Shown piece by piece: positions 1-4,900 of a stretch of 7,353 nucleotides of DNA. Under the pieces are notes generated by a model that was given only the letters and a program-made list of their open reading frames with translations, searched no databases and was not told the origin of the DNA. The stretch is taken from assembly GCA_030145015.1 (NCBI GenBank), contig JAQYWI010000235.1:1-7353 (forward strand), in the 5' to 3' direction. Position 1 is the stretch's first letter; every line of letters starts with the position of its first letter. A program made the translations under genes and the position numbers. This stretch comes from Desulfobacterales bacterium. Its GTDB lineage: Bacteria > Desulfobacterota > Desulfobacteria > Desulfobacterales > JAHEIW01.

Positions 1-1179
1 CAATCCGGCACTGACATCTCCTACATTGTTTTAGACAACATTCGCAGCTATTCGCACGGCGGGCCCGGGGTTCAGTTTATTTCCAGAAGACAAAACCCTG
101 ATGCCAAAGTAAGCCGGATAACAATTCAAGACAGTCAATTTGACACAAACGGTGCAGCCGGTATCAGTTTATCCGGTTATTGGCTAATTGAGCACGCAAT
201 CATTGCCGGCAACGATGTGTTTGAGAACAATACGAGTCAAAGTTCACGTAACGGCATCGGGATTGCTGCGCCAAAAAATATCTTATCGTCCGGATGGACG
301 CACAGTGGCGGGAATGTCTATTATCACGCAGTCACCAATACACCCTTGAGAGTATTTCAAGATGATGCCAATTTAAGGGAATTGACGAAGGGCAGCCTTC
401 CACTTTCAGAAGGGAAATGGGCTTATGAAGAGGGCAAATTATATGTTGATATCGGCCGCGACCCCAAGGAAATAAACATAGTATATTTATGCGGCAAGAT
501 TACCAATATCGCGGTGACACATAATAAATCATTCAGCAATGCAGAGCATTCATCCGGTTGGGATGGTACTGGTGTCTTTTTTGATTGGGGTGTGGAAGAC
601 AGTTATGCCGCTTTTAATCAAGTCTACGACAATGACGGTGGCGGCATTTACGTAAAAACAGGTAAAAACATAGATATCTATTATAATTTGATCTTTGACA
701 ATTCCGTGGGGCAGGGTGACGGGATCCGCGTAAGACAAGGTGCTTATGGCGTCAATATTTTCAACAATACCATCATGGGAACGAAAAACGGCAACGGCGT
801 TCAAATAATGAATGCCAACGATTTAATTGTCTTAAAAAATAACATCATCAGCCACAACAATACCTATGGCATAAACTCGGATGGGACATCTACAGGTGTC
901 TCTGAGGACTATAATCAACTATATCGCAACACTTCCGGTGATCGGCAAAACATAAACGCGGGGGACAATTCCCAATCGGGCAACCCACTTTTTGCTAATG
1001 CAACAAATGATAATTATACCCTCAAACGTAGATCACCGGCCATAAATGCCGGAGACTTTCTATTTATACACGCAGACAGCTGGCATGACAATCCCTATTG
1101 CAAGCCGGGATATAATGTAAAAACCCGCCTGTATGGGGATGGTCCCGATATCGGGGCATGTGAAACAAATAGAAGATAG
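1..1179 (+). CDS. Right-handed parallel beta-helix repeat protein, 5'-truncated by the window
   Basis: The reading frame is open from base 1, so the gene starts outside the window; an in-frame GTG at 217 is internal and there is no reason to use it as a start. The 392 visible codons show successive beta-helix rungs rich in N, G and I/V, for example GGGIYVKTGKNIDIYYN, then GDGIRVRQGAYGVNIFNN, then GNGVQIMNANDLIVLKNN. At about residues 99-160 the rungs are interrupted by a W/Y-rich segment (SGWTHSGGNVYYH to KLYVDIGRDP), an insertion commonly seen in such proteins. The C-terminus has NPLF, YTLKRRSPAINAGD and GPDIGACE, which match the usual ending of this family (SPAIDAG, then DIGAYE). Such proteins are mostly exported or cell-surface and bind or cleave polysaccharide. 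No catalytic residues can be named here, and the signal peptide would lie outside the window. Family confident, substrate unknown. Confidence 0.88.
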   Translation, partial: QSGTDISYIVLDNIRSYSHGGPGVQFISRRQNPDAKVSRITIQDSQFDTNGAAGISLSGYWLIEHAIIAGNDVFENNTSQSSRNGIGIAAPKNILSSGWTHSGGNVYYHAVTNTPLRVFQDDANLRELTKGSLPLSEGKWAYEEGKLYVDIGRDPKEINIVYLCGKITNIAVTHNKSFSNAEHSSGWDGTGVFFDWGVEDSYAAFNQVYDNDGGGIYVKTGKNIDIYYNLIFDNSVGQGDGIRVRQGAYGVNIFNNTIMGTKNGNGVQIMNANDLIVLKNNIISHNNTYGINSDGTSTGVSEDYNQLYRNTSGDRQNINAGDNSQSGNPLFANATNDNYTLKRRSPAINAGDFLFIHADSWHDNPYCKPGYNVKTRLYGDGPDIGACETNRR

Positions 1180-1249
1180 CAGATAGCAGGAAATGGGGGT
1201 CCGCAGCAACTTATTGATATTTTATAAAAAGACCAAAATATAGCCCTGT

Positions 1250-1283
1250 TTTTGGCCTTAAACGCCCATTTTGGGGGCCAAAA
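1250..1283. repeat. Perfect 8-bp inverted repeat with inner stem
   Basis: TTTTGGCC (1250-1257) pairs with GGCCAAAA (1276-1283); inside the 18-nt loop CCC and GGG around ATTTT could pair again. It lies 70 bp after the beta-helix stop codon. It could fold in mRNA and protect or end the transcript, but it lacks a T-run immediately after the stem, so I do not call it an intrinsic terminator. Confidence 0.55.
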
Positions 1284-1389
1284 CGGATATGTCTGAATAT
1301 GCTTAGAAATCTACTCGCAGAGATGGAAAAAATAACGACCCAAAAAACGAAATAACAACACTTAACGGCGAGCGTATGCTCTAAATCAG

Positions 1390-1420
1390 AACCCCATTCT
1401 CATAGAGAGGTGGGGTTTTG
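1390..1420 (+). terminator. Terminator-like hairpin
   Basis: AACCCCA (1390-1396) pairs with TGGGGTT (1411-1417), and TCTC/GAGA in the loop around ATA can extend the structure; the stem runs into TTTTG. The T-tract is short (four Ts including the stem), and the hairpin is 210 bp after the beta-helix stop, so it may end either that transcript or a short untranslated RNA. No second gene is visible upstream of it. Confidence 0.5.
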
Positions 1421-1608
1421 CGTTTGGGAAAATTTATCATTACCGGGGCGTGGGGACATCCTTAAAATTATAAGTTTTTCTTAAATTGCAACATTCATTC
1501 CCAGTGAAGATCTTTACTGAAATTAAAGCATGCTAATATTGCTTGCTAATTTTTAACTGATAATGATATCAAGCGGTTTTTTAATGTGAAGGGGCGAGCT
1601 GGAGTCGA

Positions 1609-2529
1609 ATGTTGGGAAACGACAATCGGGGTAGCATCATCTGGGGGAGTGTCGCAGCCATCTGCGTGGTCTTTTTCTGGTCGGGTTGGGTCGTCATCAG
1701 TCGGCTCGGAGTAACCAGCCACCTGACCGTTTACGATATCACCGGCCTGAGGTACGGCATCGGGGCGGTAGTGGCCCTGCCCTATATTATATGGAGTCGG
1801 GCCTGGCGAGGTCTCACCCCTTTGCGCACAATTATCCTGGCCCTGACAGCGGGGGTGCCTTACGCCCTGCTGTCCTATTTCGGGTTGGTTTATGCGCCGG
1901 CCGCCCATGGCGGGGTGTTCCTGAACGGCTGTCTGCCCATATTCACCACCTTCTTCGCCTGGATCTGGATCGGCCAGAGGAGTCAATTCTCTCAAACTGT
2001 CGGCCTGGGCATAATCCTGGCCGGCGTCACACTGGTCGGTTATGAAGGGTTTTTATCTACAGGCGGAGGAATGACCTGGATCGGTGATTTGCTATTCCTG
2101 GCGGCAATCGCCCTCTTCGCCGTCTTTATGGTTGCAAACCAGGTCTGGTCCGTACTCCCCGGTCAGGTTATCTTCTCGGCAACCATCGTCAGCGCCGTGG
2201 CCTATATCCCGATCTGGCTGCTCTGGCTGGATAGCAACCTGGCCTTCGCTCCCAGCTCCGAGATCTTGCTGCAGGGGGCATACCAGGGTTTGGTCCCCAG
2301 TATACTGGGCATATCCTGCCTTAATATCGCCGTCCGCCATATAGGCCCCCGCGTGACGTCGGTCTTTCTTTCGGCTGTGCCGGTCGTGGCAGCCCTGACG
2401 GCCATACCGATCCTGAATGAGTTGCCTGCCCTGCCGGCCTGGATCGGCATGATCGCAGTCACTCTCGGCATCCTGCTGGCACTGGGTATCATCGGTTTCC
2501 ATCGGGAAACCGCGACTGCCGTCGAATAA
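1609..2529 (+). CDS. EamA-family (DMT superfamily) transporter
   Basis: A complete 306-residue inner-membrane protein. It is almost entirely hydrophobic, with about ten membrane segments in two five-helix halves: roughly 10-32, 42-61, 72-93, 99-120, 127-146, then 155-175, 185-206, 221-241, 246-268 and 274-297. The first segment (AICVVFFWSGWVVISRLG) and the fourth helix pattern (APAAHGGVFLNGCLPIFT) are typical of the duplicated EamA domain, and the length is normal for the family. Members export or exchange small metabolites such as amino acids or nucleotides; the substrate cannot be told from sequence. The ATG start is supported by GGAG at 1601-1604, four bases upstream, which is slightly short spacing. 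It stands alone: the upstream gene ends 430 bp away and the next genes are on the other strand. It appears more GC-rich than the surrounding spacer DNA, as expected for a real gene among AT-rich repeats. Confidence 0.93.
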   Translation: MLGNDNRGSIIWGSVAAICVVFFWSGWVVISRLGVTSHLTVYDITGLRYGIGAVVALPYIIWSRAWRGLTPLRTIILALTAGVPYALLSYFGLVYAPAAHGGVFLNGCLPIFTTFFAWIWIGQRSQFSQTVGLGIILAGVTLVGYEGFLSTGGGMTWIGDLLFLAAIALFAVFMVANQVWSVLPGQVIFSATIVSAVAYIPIWLLWLDSNLAFAPSSEILLQGAYQGLVPSILGISCLNIAVRHIGPRVTSVFLSAVPVVAALTAIPILNELPALPAWIGMIAVTLGILLALGIIGFHRETATAVE

Positions 2530-2535
2530 GAGTGT

Positions 2536-2549
2536 CCACAAATTTGTGG
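2536..2549. repeat. Perfect 14-bp palindrome after the transporter gene
   Basis: CCACAAATTTGTGG is its own reverse complement and starts seven bases after the transporter stop codon. It has no loop, so it is more like a protein-binding site or repeat boundary than a terminator. It abuts and slightly overlaps the GTTAA-type repeat that follows. Confidence 0.5.
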
Positions 2550-2591
2550 TTAAATTGTTAACTGGTTGATTAGTTAAATAGGGTCAAAAGC
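2547..2591. repeat. GTTAA-type interspersed repeat, copy 1
   Basis: Bases 2547-2571 are identical over 25 nt to 6519-6543, nearly 4 kb away, and the similarity fades after that (both continue with GTCAAA/GTTAAA and end in AAAAG). The unit is built from degenerate blocks such as GTTAAATTGTTAACTGGTTG. Other copies form the arms of the two inverted repeats at 6523-6626 and 6657-6748. Confidence 0.7.
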
Positions 2592-2600
2592 TGAAATTCA

Positions 2601-2638
2601 ATCCGCAGATTACGCAGATTACACAGATTAAAATCAGG
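2601..2638. repeat. GCAGATTAC-type repeat, intact copy with three 9-bp units
   Basis: Three consecutive 9-bp units are visible: GCAGATTAC (2605-2613), GCAGATTAC (2614-2622), ACAGATTAA (2623-2631), framed by ATCC and AATCAGG. The same frame is found at 3443-3521, in the same orientation, where it is split by a hairpin, and a single-unit remnant lies at 6503-6516. Repeats of this look are widespread in spacers of some environmental bacteria; that is general knowledge, not a search result. Confidence 0.75.
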
Positions 2639-2644
2639 TTAATG

Positions 2645-2664
2645 AAACTAGGGGAAACTAGGGG
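2645..2664. repeat. Two perfect 10-bp tandem units (AAACTAGGGG)
   Basis: AAACTAGGGG occurs twice back to back (2645-2654, 2655-2664), followed by TCAGATCTTTAAAATT. The latter part is loosely similar to GGGGACATCCTTAAAATT at 1452-1469, on the other side of the transporter gene. Confidence 0.6.
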
Positions 2665-2721
2665 TCAGATCTTTAAAATTGGCAAAAATTAGCACCAGAT
2701 ATGATTCTGTTTATCAAATGC

Positions 2722-3021
2722 CTAATCATCCTCCTTTGAGAAACGCCGGGGCCATTTTCGCTTGCCGTGCAAAACCCGAAGGATCTGTAACGTATTTTCA
2801 ACCACACGATAGGGAATGATAAAAGGTGTGCCGGCAATCACCAGTTCGCGGGTGCCCGGAACCCGTCCGGCGCGTCCGGCATGCGGTTGGTCCGCTAACA
2901 TCTGCACTGCATCCCAAATCCGCTTTAAAACCCGGTCTGCCGCTTTGGGATTATCCCGGGCAATAAATTCGCCCGCCTCATCCAGATCCTTCAGAGCAAG
3001 GCGCACCCATTTAACCTTCAT
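2722..3021 (-). CDS. RelE/ParE-type toxin of a type II toxin-antitoxin pair
   Basis: A 99-residue basic protein of the usual size for this superfamily. Seen in order: an N-terminal strand and two helices (KVKWVRLALKDLDEAGEFIA, NPKAADRVLKRIWDAVQML), then the beta-sheet core GRAGRVPGTRELVIAGTPFIIPYRV and ILRVLHGKRKWP. The GRVPGTREL...IIPYRV...ILRVLHG(R/K)RKWP pattern is characteristic of the RelE/StbE/ParE group. R53, R58, R72, R82 and H85 are the candidate conserved basic residues. RelE relatives cut mRNA in the ribosome while ParE relatives poison DNA gyrase; the sequence alone does not settle which applies. The ATG lies inside the antitoxin gene (11-nt overlap), so translation is probably coupled to it. 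No intrinsic terminator is obvious after the stop codon. Confidence 0.92.
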   Translation of the reverse strand: MKVKWVRLALKDLDEAGEFIARDNPKAADRVLKRIWDAVQMLADQPHAGRAGRVPGTRELVIAGTPFIIPYRVVENTLQILRVLHGKRKWPRRFSKEDD

Positions 3022-3256
3022 TCAGACCCCACTTCTTAAAGGTCTTCCTAACTTCCTGATCTGTGGCAAATTTGCCCTTATCCGCCTCTTTTATGCCTTC
3101 CCTGATGGCCCCGATCTGCCAGGCCTGTTCTTCGACATAAGCTTCAATCGCTTCAGCGACAAGATAAGACCTGGACCGTGCCGTGGCTTTAACTAATAGC
3201 TCGAGCTTTTTGGCCGTTTCGGGGTTCAGCCTTGCGGAGATCGTATCTGCTTTCAT
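3011..3256 (-). CDS. Ribbon-helix-helix antitoxin, partner of the RelE/ParE toxin
   Basis: I start this at the ATG at 3256 (81 residues) and not at the further upstream 3322, because AGGAGG at about 3264-3269 sits seven bases ahead and because 3257-3322 contains the promoter. The N-terminal half (TISARLNPETAKKLELLVKA then SRSYLVAEAIEAYVEEQ, residues 6-44) fits the ribbon-helix-helix DNA-binding fold of CopG-like antitoxins. The C-terminal part (IREGIKEADKGKFATDQEV, then FKKWG) matches the toxin-wrapping tail common in partners of this toxin group. The expected role is to neutralise the toxin and, alone or as a complex, to repress its own promoter. It is the first gene of a two-gene operon, and its last codons overlap the toxin start. 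Confidence 0.9.
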   Translation of the reverse strand: MKADTISARLNPETAKKLELLVKATARSRSYLVAEAIEAYVEEQAWQIGAIREGIKEADKGKFATDQEVRKTFKKWGLNEG

Positions 3257-3271
3257 TAAAATACCTCCTTT

Positions 3272-3292
3272 GTATACATTATATGCAATGCA
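3272..3292 (-). promoter_or_regulatory. Possible operator of the toxin-antitoxin operon
   Basis: Between the -10 box and the ribosome-binding site lie overlapping small palindromes: GTATAC (3272-3277), CATT-6-AATG (3277-3290) and TGCAATGCA (3284-3292). Ribbon-helix-helix antitoxins usually bind short repeated sites at the promoter, so this is the natural place for autoregulation. The arms are short and the assignment is inferred from position. Confidence 0.35.
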
Positions 3293-3293
3293 A

Positions 3294-3322
3294 ATAATAT
3301 AGACACTTATGCTGAAAGTCAA
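3294..3322 (-). promoter_or_regulatory. Sigma70-type promoter of the toxin-antitoxin operon
   Basis: Read on the minus strand: TTGACT (3322-3317), a 17-base spacer, then TATTAT (3299-3294). Each box differs from the consensus at one position and the spacing is ideal. Transcription would start near 3287, giving a leader of about 30 nt with the AGGAGG site. A second, perfect TATAAT (3283-3278) lacks a matching -35 box. Confidence 0.65.
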
Positions 3323-3344
3323 TGGCTTTATTCAGATAAAGGTA

Positions 3345-3410
3345 GTGAGGAGCTGGAAAGCTGGGAGGCTATAAGGCTTGGAGGCAATCAAGGGCTGAAG
3401 GCTCAAGGGG
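3345..3410. repeat. Degenerate G-rich repeat (AGCTGG / AGGCT units)
   Basis: Variants of AGCTGGRAGGCT recur four to five times (GAGGAGCTGG, AAGCTGGGAGGCT, AAGGCTTGGAGGC, AGGGCTGAAGGCTC). The strong purine bias and absence of a reading frame mark it as a decayed tandem repeat. Confidence 0.5.
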
Positions 3411-3442
3411 TCCTCAGATTTTGCAGAACAAAAAAAAATTTT

Positions 3443-3521
3443 ATCCGCAGATTACGCACCCGCCCGCCTCGCCTTGCGGTCTCGCATGGCGGGCGTGGGA
3501 TTAACACAGATTAAAATCAGG
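3443..3521. repeat. GCAGATTAC-type repeat split by a GC-rich hairpin
   Basis: Outer parts ATCCGCAGATTACGCA (3443-3458) and GATTAACACAGATTAAAATC (3499 onward) match the intact copy at 2601-2638 with one extra A. Between them, 3459-3498 is an extra 40 nt that folds into a hairpin: CGCCCGCC (3461-3468) pairs with GGCGGGCG (3488-3495) around a 19-nt loop. The hairpin is very GC-rich while its host repeat is AT-rich, consistent with insertion of a small palindromic unit. Confidence 0.7.
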
Positions 3522-3528
3522 ATTTCAC

Positions 3529-3546
3529 CACAGAGGGCACAGAGAA
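3529..3546. repeat. CACAGAG-type repeat, two 9-bp units
   Basis: CACAGAGGG and CACAGAGAA in tandem, preceded by CAC and followed by ATACGTTTAAAAA. The three-unit relative at 6457-6483 has the same context (CAC before, AT-AGTTTAAAAA after), so the two copies differ by one 9-bp unit. Confidence 0.65.
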
Positions 3547-3601
3547 ATACGTTTAAAAATAAAAGCTCAAAGCGTCCGCAGATTTTATGGAAACTTTAAT
3601 A

Positions 3602-3699
3602 GGACACAGATTTTCACAGATAAGCGCAGATCTTTATTTAACTAATTTAATCGAAATCTGTTCTTTTTAATCTGTGTGTATCTGTGTTAATCCGTGTCC
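3602..3699. repeat. 98-bp imperfect inverted repeat
   Basis: The left arm (3602-3632, beginning GGACACAGATTTTCACAGAT) and the reverse complement of the right arm (3669-3699, beginning GGACACGGATTAACACAGAT) agree at 24 of 31 positions, separated by 36 AT-rich bases. The arms are made of CACAGAT units, related to the GCAGATTAC family. It lies just past the stop codon of the minus-strand peptidase gene and could fold in its mRNA. Confidence 0.7.
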
Positions 3700-3726
3700 A
3701 ATTTTTAAGTGGTTATGAAGTTGCTT

Positions 3727-4368
3727 CTAATTCGCGGTTGAAATGAGGGCGTCCTTTATTAGACCTTTTGAGGACAGACGGCGATATCCGTAGATTGATC
3801 TTAAAAAATGGCTGCATTCATTACAAAATTTGAGACCGCGGCCATCGACTATGGCGCGGACATAGCCGCGATAGCCAAATTTATTAAACTCGCCCCTGCT
3901 CATGGGGCACAATGATCCGTCCGGGGCCGGCTTGAATGAAGCGTGATCGGTTAAACCGAGATTATGGCCGACTTCGTGCAGGGCCACCTTGGTGGTGCGG
4001 TCGATAAACAGATCAATTTCTTTGTCGGAAACCATATTGCGCGGCGTCAGTTTTTTAGTGGATACAACGGCCACATCATTTTTAGGATTTTTCCCGCCGA
4101 TGATCGAATTATAAAATTCGTCATCGTCTACTTTCAAATCAGCGTCCGTGATTCCCAAGGTATTCCCGTAATATTCCTCGCCGAGTATCAGGGTTAAAAG
4201 CTGCGCATCGATGCTCTCGACAACCGGCGACTCATGATGCGACAGGCTGATTTCCCCGATGATGCCCCGGAAGGATTCCAGGAGGCCGCTACCAATCTCT
4301 TTGAGGCTGCTGTACGTAATGTAGCTGCCGACACGTACCAGGTTTAATTTCGAAATATTTTTAAGCAT
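3727..4368 (-). CDS. Archaemetzincin-like zinc metallopeptidase
   Basis: A 213-residue protein, close to the usual size of prokaryotic archaemetzincins. The middle has the family pattern LGITDADLKVDDDEFYNSI (71-89) followed by DVAVVSTKKL (98-107), the region that precedes the active site in this family. The active site is HEVGHNLGLTDH: H131, catalytic E132, H135, G138, then D141 and H142. A Met-turn-like CPM (154-156) and a CNEC pair (182-185) follow, matching the family's cysteine pattern. Archaemetzincins normally have HExxHxxGxxHC; here the third ligand position is Asp and the next residue is His in place of Cys, and 25 residues separate the Met from the CxxC, more than the usual 17 or so. 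It may still bind zinc (HExxHxxGxxD occurs in snapalysin). No signal peptide is visible, so it is probably cytoplasmic. AGGA five bases before the ATG supports the start. The substrate is unknown. Confidence 0.87.
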   Translation of the reverse strand: MLKNISKLNLVRVGSYITYSSLKEIGSGLLESFRGIIGEISLSHHESPVVESIDAQLLTLILGEEYYGNTLGITDADLKVDDDEFYNSIIGGKNPKNDVAVVSTKKLTPRNMVSDKEIDLFIDRTTKVALHEVGHNLGLTDHASFKPAPDGSLCPMSRGEFNKFGYRGYVRAIVDGRGLKFCNECSHFLRSIYGYRRLSSKGLIKDALISTAN

Positions 4369-4564
4369 ATCGATCCTGTTCTATCAGAAAGTGTGCGCGC
4401 AAAATGTACAAATAACATAAGTTTATCCCTATTTATATACTTAAAAATGATGCAAAATTCACGCCATCAGCGTACAATCGCAAAAATGGCCCCATTTCCG
4501 CATTTCGCGCTTAAATCCAGGCATCCAAGAAGATATTTTCTATTATTTCAAATATTTAAATTCA

Positions 4565-4666
4565 TCATCGCCGAATATATACATAGGCGGACCTAAGCTT
4601 AAGGCCATAATAAACACCCGCTATCGACAAAAAGATCGCAAAATTGAGCGAGATTATGTCATTCAT
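4565..4666 (-). CDS. Possible small single-span membrane protein (33 residues)
   Basis: ATG at 4666 to TGA at 4565 encodes MNDIISLNFAIFLSIAGVYY followed by GLKLRSAYVYIRR. An AAGGAG ribosome-binding site lies nine bases upstream (around 4676-4681). Residues 4-22 are hydrophobic enough for one membrane span, and the C-terminal tail is basic (K, R, RR), which would place it on the cytoplasmic side. The gene lies between, and on the same strand as, the kinase and peptidase genes but is over 190 bp from each, so no operon is evident. I recognise no family. A 33-codon frame can arise by chance; the ribosome-binding site and the span-plus-basic-tail layout are the support. Confidence 0.4.
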   Translation of the reverse strand: MNDIISLNFAIFLSIAGVYYGLKLRSAYVYIRR

Positions 4667-4767
4667 TGCCGGCATCTCCTTTCAGCCAAAATTTGAAAAA
4701 TGACCTCTTAAAGGCAGTTTTTTCCCGGCCCATATCAGTCGCGATACGGTTTGGTCTCCTTGCAAGC

Positions 4768-4804
4768 GGGTGGTCAGGGGGTTTGGGATATGCGGGTGGG
4801 TGGG
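4768..4804 (+). other. G-quadruplex-type G-run cluster
   Basis: Six runs of at least three Gs lie within 37 bases (4768-4770, 4777-4781, 4785-4787, 4794-4796, 4798-4800, 4802-4804). The last four have loops of 6, 1 and 1 bases, a pattern that favours a stable quadruplex. It is on the plus strand, i.e. the non-coding strand for the neighbouring kinase and small gene. Confidence 0.55.
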
Positions 4805-4813
4805 TTTGTTTTA

Positions 4814-4840
4814 GACAGGATCAACAGGATTTACAGGATT
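4814..4840. repeat. ACAGGATTT-type repeat, three 9-bp units
   Basis: ACAGGATCA (4815-4823), ACAGGATTT (4824-4832) and ACAGGATT (4833-4840) stand in tandem. The design, three units of nine bases, is the same as in the GCAGATTAC and CACAGAG families in this window, although the sequence differs. Confidence 0.7.
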
Positions 4841-4900
4841 ATCTAGAAAAAATATCTAAAAATCATGTCAAAGATAGAAGGAAAAATCTAAGGTAGGTTA

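Larger units (their letters stand above)
1180..1608. other. Intergenic region between beta-helix gene and transporter
   Basis: These 429 bases hold no convincing gene; in-frame ATGs at 1290 and 1323 give peptides of only 5 and 10 codons. The region contains an inverted repeat near the beta-helix gene, a terminator-like hairpin at about 1390, and an AT-rich stretch (1465-1585) ahead of the transporter that must hold its promoter. The best hexamer pair there, TTTACT and TAATAT with a 15-base spacer, is too weak to call. Confidence 0.6.
3323..3726. other. Repeat mosaic between toxin-antitoxin operon and peptidase gene
   Basis: About 400 bases with no plausible gene. It consists of a G-rich AGCTGGGAGGCT-like stretch, a GCAGATTAC-type repeat split by a GC-rich hairpin, a two-unit CACAGAG repeat and a 98-bp imperfect inverted repeat, each listed separately. 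Confidence 0.7.
4369..4900. other. Spacer between peptidase and kinase genes
   Basis: 532 bases without a long convincing gene. It contains a candidate 33-codon gene on the minus strand, a G-run cluster and a 9-bp tandem repeat. The two longer plus-strand open frames (4393-4596 and 4666-4896) lack ribosome-binding sites and family features; the second runs through the tandem repeat. Confidence 0.6.

Noticed and set aside
1546..1995. Minus-strand open frames opposite the transporter (also 2092-2541, 2202-2492)
   Set aside because: They are antisense shadows of a confidently identified membrane protein gene, and the products have no family features.
2816..3196. Plus-strand frame of 126 codons opposite the toxin-antitoxin genes
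   Set aside because: It covers both recognised genes in antisense and has no ribosome-binding site or family features.
3257..3322. Longer antitoxin start (22 extra residues)
   Set aside because: The extra stretch coincides with the promoter boxes and leader, while the internal ATG at 3256 has a strong AGGAGG at good spacing and gives the normal antitoxin length.
3443..3699. CRISPR-like array
   Set aside because: The repeats are of different families, irregularly spaced, without constant spacer length, and no cas genes are present.
4393..4596. Plus-strand open frame of 67 codons
   Set aside because: No ribosome-binding site, low-complexity AT-rich composition and no recognisable family; it lies opposite the peptidase upstream region.
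4666..4896. Plus-strand open frame of 76 codons
   Set aside because: It has no ribosome-binding site, runs through the G-run cluster and the ACAGGATTT tandem repeat (giving the repeat-derived RQDQQDLQDY), and overlaps the start of the better-supported small minus-strand gene.
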